From the NCBI RefSeq assembly GCF_013410565.1, contig NZ_JACCFO010000001.1, positions 1,364,001 to 1,428,000 of the forward strand: DNA of 64,000 nucleotides. The letters run 5' to 3'. Below, one piece after another: positions 60,771-64,000 of the stretch (positions are counted from its first letter, which is position 1; each line of letters opens with the position of its first letter). Below the pieces are notes generated by a model. It was given only the letters and a program-made list of their open reading frames with translations, was not told the DNA's origin and did not search any database. The stretch comes from Streptomonospora nanhaiensis. GTDB taxonomy: Bacteria; Actinomycetota; Actinomycetes; Streptosporangiales; Streptosporangiaceae. The translations under genes and the position numbers were made by a program.

Positions 60771-61517
60771 ATGGCGAAGAAGCCCAAGGACACCACGGCC
60801 ACCGCGAGCGGCTCGGGCGGCGCCCGCGGCAGCGGCGGCGGCGCCGAGAAGCCCCCCGGCCGCCTCAAGCAGATCGGCATGGTCGCCCGGGTGGTGCACC
60901 AGCAGAGCCCCCGCAGCATCCCGCTCGCGGTCGGCATCTTCGTGGTGCTGGTGGCGCTGTCGGTCCTGGGCGGATTCCTCTTCGGCGGCTGGCTGTACTG
61001 GCTGACGCTGGGCATCCCGGTGGCCTTCCTCGCCGGGTTCATCTACTTCACCCGGTCGGCGCAGCGCGTGCAGTACCAGATGCTCGACGGCCGGCTGGGC
61101 GCCGCCATGGCGGTGCTGGACAACATGCGCGGCGACTGGACCACCGAGCCGGGTGTGGGCGCCACCCGCCAGATGGACGTCGTCCACCGCGCGGTGGGCC
61201 GCCCGGGCGTGGTGCTGGTCGGCGAGGGCGACCCCGCGCGGGTGCGCGGGCTGATCGCCGCCGAGAAGAAGCGGGTGTCGCGGGTGGCCTACAACACCCC
61301 CATCTACGACCTCCACGTGGGCAACGGCGACAAGCAGGTGCGCATCGCCGACCTCCAGCGCCACCTCCTCAAGCTGCCGCGCAACCTCGACAAGGCCGAG
61401 GTCGCCGAACTCCGCTACCGGCTCAAGGCGCTGCCGCCGGCCGTGCAGATGCCCAAGGGGCCGATCCCCAAGGGCGTGCGGATGCCCAAGGGCCCCAAGG
61501 CCCAGGGCGGGCGCTGA
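60771..61517 (+). CDS. DUF4191 membrane protein
   Basis: A 248-residue protein of the DUF4191 family, found between lipA and glnA in most actinobacteria (Rv2219 position). The Ser/Gly-rich N-terminus is followed by two close membrane helices (about 55-75 and 77-100) and a cytoplasmic alpha/beta domain (LDGRLGAAMAVLDNMRGDW, RPGVVLVGEGDPARVRGL). The C-terminus has repeated MPKGP/IPKG words. Function unknown. ATG 60771 follows GGAAAG; a longer frame to 60726 is less likely. Confidence 0.88.
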   Translation: MAKKPKDTTATASGSGGARGSGGGAEKPPGRLKQIGMVARVVHQQSPRSIPLAVGIFVVLVALSVLGGFLFGGWLYWLTLGIPVAFLAGFIYFTRSAQRVQYQMLDGRLGAAMAVLDNMRGDWTTEPGVGATRQMDVVHRAVGRPGVVLVGEGDPARVRGLIAAEKKRVSRVAYNTPIYDLHVGNGDKQVRIADLQRHLLKLPRNLDKAEVAELRYRLKALPPAVQMPKGPIPKGVRMPKGPKAQGGR

Positions 61518-61566
61518 GGCGCCGCCCCGCCCACGCCCAACGGCCGGGAACGGCTGGAGACCACAG

Positions 61567-61596
61567 CGGGCCGCGCCCCCTCGGGGGCGCGGCCCG
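61567..61596. terminator. Bidirectional 14 bp stem terminator
   Basis: CGGGCCGCGCCCCC (61567-61580) pairs perfectly with GGGGGCGCGGCCCG (61583-61596) between the convergent DUF4191 and RDD genes. Confidence 0.8.
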
Positions 61597-61647
61597 TCGC
61601 GTTTGACGCGGGGCCTCGTGGAGCGCGCATCCGCGCCCGCGCCGCCG

Positions 61648-62097
61648 CTACAGGCGGCGGGTGATGGTGCCGGCCACGCGGTCGTGCAGGCCGCGGTGGT
61701 CGCGGTCGTAGACCACGGCCGGGATGACCAGGCACAGCAGCAGCGTGCGCACGGCCATGGCCACGGGCCAGGGCAGCGGCCGGTCGCCGGTGGCGGCGAC
61801 CTCGATCCCCACGATGCGCTTGCCCAGGGTGGTGCCGAAGAGGGTGAGCAGCACGATGCTGTAGCCGGCGAAGACCAGCAGCGCCGGCCACGAGGACGCG
61901 GCGGCGCCGGCGGGGTCGCCGGGGCCGCCGCCCGCCAGGGCCGAGGCCACCAGCAGGCACAGCAGCCAGTCCAGCAGCAGGGCCAGGAGCCGGCGGCCGA
62001 TGCCGGGCACCGACCCGGGGCCGTGCTCGGGCATGCCCAGCCGGTTGCCGCGGTAGCGGAACGGCGTCTCCTCGGATGCGCCTGTCGTGTCACCCAT
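61648..62097 (-). CDS. RDD family membrane protein
   Basis: A 149-residue RDD-domain protein with three membrane helices. The domain name residues are visible in IGRRLLALLLDWLLCLLV (Arg-Asp). TLFGTTLGKRIVGIEVAATG and a final RDHRGLHDRVAGTI are typical. Function unknown; RDD proteins are proposed ion or metabolite transporters. Same place as Rv2219A beside glnA. ATG 62097 is chosen over 62103 because TACGGT lies 7 bases upstream, giving a leaderless mRNA. Divergent from glnA. Confidence 0.85.
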   Translation of the reverse strand: MGDTTGASEETPFRYRGNRLGMPEHGPGSVPGIGRRLLALLLDWLLCLLVASALAGGGPGDPAGAAASSWPALLVFAGYSIVLLTLFGTTLGKRIVGIEVAATGDRPLPWPVAMAVRTLLLCLVIPAVVYDRDHRGLHDRVAGTITRRL

Positions 62098-62104
62098 GGT
62101 CACA

Positions 62105-62110
62105 ACCGTA
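62105..62110 (-). promoter_or_regulatory. -10 element of RDD gene (leaderless)
   Basis: TACGGT on the minus strand, 7 bases before ATG 62097. Confidence 0.5.
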
Positions 62111-62238
62111 TCGGTGCGGTAGGCGGGTTACGGTCGGGGTAGCGCTCTCGCACATGGCGTCCGCACCGCCGCCCGTGTGTCCGGTTTCACCGCCAAGCGT
62201 GCGCGCATGCGCTGTAGGCAGGGAAAACACCGGTCTCC

Positions 62239-62276
62239 GTAACGCCCAAGAAACATATGAGACATGGTCCGGAAAT
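62239..62276 (+). promoter_or_regulatory. GlnR a/b binding site of glnA
   Basis: GTAAC-N6-GAAAC (62239-62254) is an exact match to the GlnR half-site gTnAc-n6-GaAAc. Six bases later GACAT-N6-GAAAT (62261-62276) is a weaker second half-site with the expected 22-base phasing. It lies about 110 bases upstream of glnA, with TAGCGT (62287-62292) as a possible -10. Nitrogen limitation should control glnA through it. Confidence 0.75.
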
Positions 62277-62386
62277 CGCCCGCTCCTAGCGTCGTTGCCG
62301 TAGCCGGGAGGTTGCGATGTTTAGGTAGGGTTCCGCGACGATGCGGGCAACCGGCCGCGCCTCTTTCACCTGCACGGAGGTAAGTC

Positions 62387-63811
62387 TTGTTCAGCAGTGC
62401 CGAAGAGCTTTTGGCCTTCGCCCGCAACGAGGGCATCAAGTTTCTCGATGTCCGATTCACCGACCTGTTCGGGGCCACGCACCACTTCACGCTCCCCATC
62501 GAGCACGTCGACGAGGGGACCTTCGACGAGGGCCTGATGTTCGACGGCTCGTCGATCCGCGGGTTCCAGGCCATCCACGAGTCCGACATGCTCCTGCTGC
62601 CGGACGTCACCTCGGCCGTCGTGGACCGGTTCCGCGAGCACCCCACGCTGAACGTCACGTTCTTCGTGCACGACCCCTTCACCCGGGAGTCCTACAGCCG
62701 CGACCCGCGCAACGTCGCCCGCAAGGCCGAGGCGTACCTGACCTCGACCGGGATCGCCGACACCGTGTTCTTCGGCCCCGAGGCCGAGTTCTACATCTTC
62801 GACGACGTCCGGTTCCAGACCTCGGAGAACGCGAGCTTCTACTACATCGACTCCGTCGAGGGCGCCTGGAACACCGGCACCCGCAACGGCGAGTCGAACC
62901 TGGGCTACCGGCCGCGCTACAAGGGCGGCTACTTCCCGGTGGAGCCGGTCGACCACTACAGCGACCTGCGCTCGACCATGGTGCGCAACCTGATCGAGGC
63001 CGGCATCGAGGTCGAGATCCAGCACCACGAGGTCGGCACCGCCGGCCAGGCCGAGATCGACTTCAAGTTCGGCACCCTGCTGAAGTCCGCCGACAACGTG
63101 CAGCTCTACAAGTACATCGTGAAGAACACGGCGTACCAGGCGGGCAAGTCGGTCACCTTCATGCCCAAGCCGGTCTTCGGCGACAACGGCTCGGGCATGC
63201 ACTGCCACCAGAGCCTGTGGAAGGACGGCGCACCGCTGTTCTTCGACGAGTCGGGCTACGCCCAGCTCTCCGACACCGCGCGCTACTACATCGGCGGCCT
63301 GCTCAAGCACGCCCCGGCGCTGCTGGCGTTCACCAACCCGACCATCAACTCCTACCACCGCCTGGTGCCCGGCTTCGAGGCCCCCGTCAACCTCGTGTAC
63401 TCCCAGCGCAACCGCTCGGCGTGCATCCGCATCCCGCTGACCGGGTCCAACCCCAAGGCCAAGCGCCTGGAGTTCCGCGTGCCCGACCCCTCGGCCAACC
63501 CCTACCTCGCGTTCTCCGCGATGCTGATGGCCGGGATCGACGGCATCAAGAACAAGATCGAGCCGCCGGAGCCGGTCGACAAGGACCTCTACGAGCTGCC
63601 CCCGGCCGAGGCCGAGGCCATCGAGAAGGTCCCCGCGTCGCTGGACGCCACGCTGGACGCCCTGGAGGCCGACCACGAGTTCCTGCTCGAGGGCGGTGTC
63701 TTCACCCAGGACCTCATCGAGACCTACGTCGACTACAAGCGCACCGAGGAGATCGACTCCCTGCGGCTGCGCCCGCACCCGCGCGAGTTCGAGCTGTACT
63801 ACGACATCTAG
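62387..63811 (+). CDS. glnA: Glutamine synthetase type I
   Basis: A 474-residue GSI-beta enzyme that makes glutamine from glutamate and ammonia, forming a dodecamer. Signatures are [10 protein letters not shown], the metal-binding [12 protein letters not shown], the ATP motif [19 protein letters not shown] and [12 protein letters not shown]. The adenylylation tyrosine is in [13 protein letters not shown] near residue 400. TTG 62387 is set by GGAGG six bases upstream. The promoter carries a GlnR a/b site. Matches glnA1 (Rv2220) in position. Confidence 0.97.
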   Translation: MFSSAEELLAFARNEGIKFLDVRFTDLFGATHHFTLPIEHVDEGTFDEGLMFDGSSIRGFQAIHESDMLLLPDVTSAVVDRFREHPTLNVTFFVHDPFTRESYSRDPRNVARKAEAYLTSTGIADTVFFGPEAEFYIFDDVRFQTSENASFYYIDSVEGAWNTGTRNGESNLGYRPRYKGGYFPVEPVDHYSDLRSTMVRNLIEAGIEVEIQHHEVGTAGQAEIDFKFGTLLKSADNVQLYKYIVKNTAYQAGKSVTFMPKPVFGDNGSGMHCHQSLWKDGAPLFFDESGYAQLSDTARYYIGGLLKHAPALLAFTNPTINSYHRLVPGFEAPVNLVYSQRNRSACIRIPLTGSNPKAKRLEFRVPDPSANPYLAFSAMLMAGIDGIKNKIEPPEPVDKDLYELPPAEAEAIEKVPASLDATLDALEADHEFLLEGGVFTQDLIETYVDYKRTEEIDSLRLRPHPREFELYYDI

Positions 63812-63837
63812 GACAGCTGAGCGCCGCGAGCGCTCGG

Positions 63838-63878
63838 GCCGGCGCGCTCCCCCGCCTGGGGGCGGGGCGCGCGCCGGC
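63838..63878. terminator. First hairpin after glnA
   Basis: GCCGGCGCGC (63838-63847) pairs with GCGCGCCGGC (63869-63878), 26 bases after the stop; the loop holds a further CCCCCGCC/GGGGGCGGGG stem. Confidence 0.65.
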
Positions 63879-63885
63879 GCGGTGG

Positions 63886-63921
63886 GAGGCCGCCGCCCGC
63901 GTGGACGCGGGCGGCGGCCTC
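63886..63921. terminator. Second hairpin after glnA
   Basis: GAGGCCGCCGCCCGCG (63886-63901) pairs perfectly with CGCGGGCGGCGGCCTC (63906-63921) around TGGA. Together with the preceding hairpin it gives tandem termination. The remaining bases to 64000 show no gene. Confidence 0.75.
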
Positions 63922-64000
63922 TCGCGGTCGGCACGGGCGGCCGGCCGGTGCGGCCGGGCCGGCCGAAGGGGAGGAACACCGGACCGCGCCGCGCTGACGT

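Noticed and set aside
1-64000. CRISPR arrays, prophage or insertion sequences
   Set aside because: No regular short repeats with unique spacers, no cas, integrase or transposase gene, and the gene order is that of a core chromosome.

Overview
The DNA is very GC-rich, with overlapping short-spaced operons, many GTG starts and a gene order typical of Actinobacteria. The order ctaE-qcrCAB ... ctaF-ctaD-ctaC ... adoK - erpA - glycerate kinase ... pepA - lpdA - sucB - lipB - lipA - DUF4191 - RDD - glnA matches the Mycobacterium tuberculosis Rv2192c-Rv2220 block (established knowledge). A free-standing cysteine-free rpsD and a menaquinol-type bcc-aa3 respiratory chain also fit. A filamentous actinomycete of the Nocardiopsis/Streptomonospora/Thermobifida group is my best guess (inference). 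This looks like a chromosomal core segment. I see no phage, transposase, integrase, CRISPR array, rRNA or tRNA.

Layout. 1-5.3 kb is the most variable part: a sulfite-oxidase-like molybdoenzyme, a TetR-regulated FAD monooxygenase, and a gene-free 1.4 kb stretch built as a large imperfect palindrome of degenerate 60-72 bp repeats. 5.3-9.5 kb holds a MacS-type sensor kinase without its usual partner regulator, a membrane protein, an alpha/beta hydrolase and a PlsC acyltransferase. 9.5-18.4 kb holds an alpha-amylase without a usable start codon, a metal-dependent phosphohydrolase, a ROK glucokinase with DasR-like operators, an acyl-CoA ligase, ubiX and a frameshifted ubiD. 18.4-27.4 kb holds a PimB-like mannosyltransferase, two NlpC/P60 cell-wall hydrolases, a NYN-domain protein with a small zinc ribbon, a DEDDh/UvrC-like nuclease, a rhomboid protease and a RAM-domain protein.

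27.5-40.2 kb is the respiratory centre: trpD, an odd receiver protein, ctaE-qcrC-qcrA-qcrB, an L,D-transpeptidase lipoprotein and, on the opposite strand, ctaC-ctaD-ctaF. Together these encode the cytochrome bcc-aa3 supercomplex. 40.5-49.2 kb holds a TusA-like protein, rpsD, an iron-box-controlled DUF2470 protein, adenosine-kinase-like adoK, the Fe-S carrier erpA, glycerate kinase and the Psp membrane-stress set (pspA, pspAA, htpX, pspAB). 49.4-53.0 kb holds an aldo/keto reductase and cobU-cobS for cobalamin. 53.6-64 kb holds pepA, lpdA, sucB, lipB and lipA (lipoate synthesis beside two lipoate-using enzymes), two membrane proteins and GlnR-controlled glnA.

Regulation is unusually readable. 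Perfect GC-rich hairpins close most transcription units. At least eleven genes have a TA-rich -10 hexamer exactly 6-8 bases from the start codon, which predicts leaderless mRNAs. Candidate operators are visible for TetR, DasR, an IdeR/DmdR-type iron regulator and GlnR. The clearest oddities are the 1.2 kb palindromic repeat region, the ubiD frameshift and the start-less amylase.
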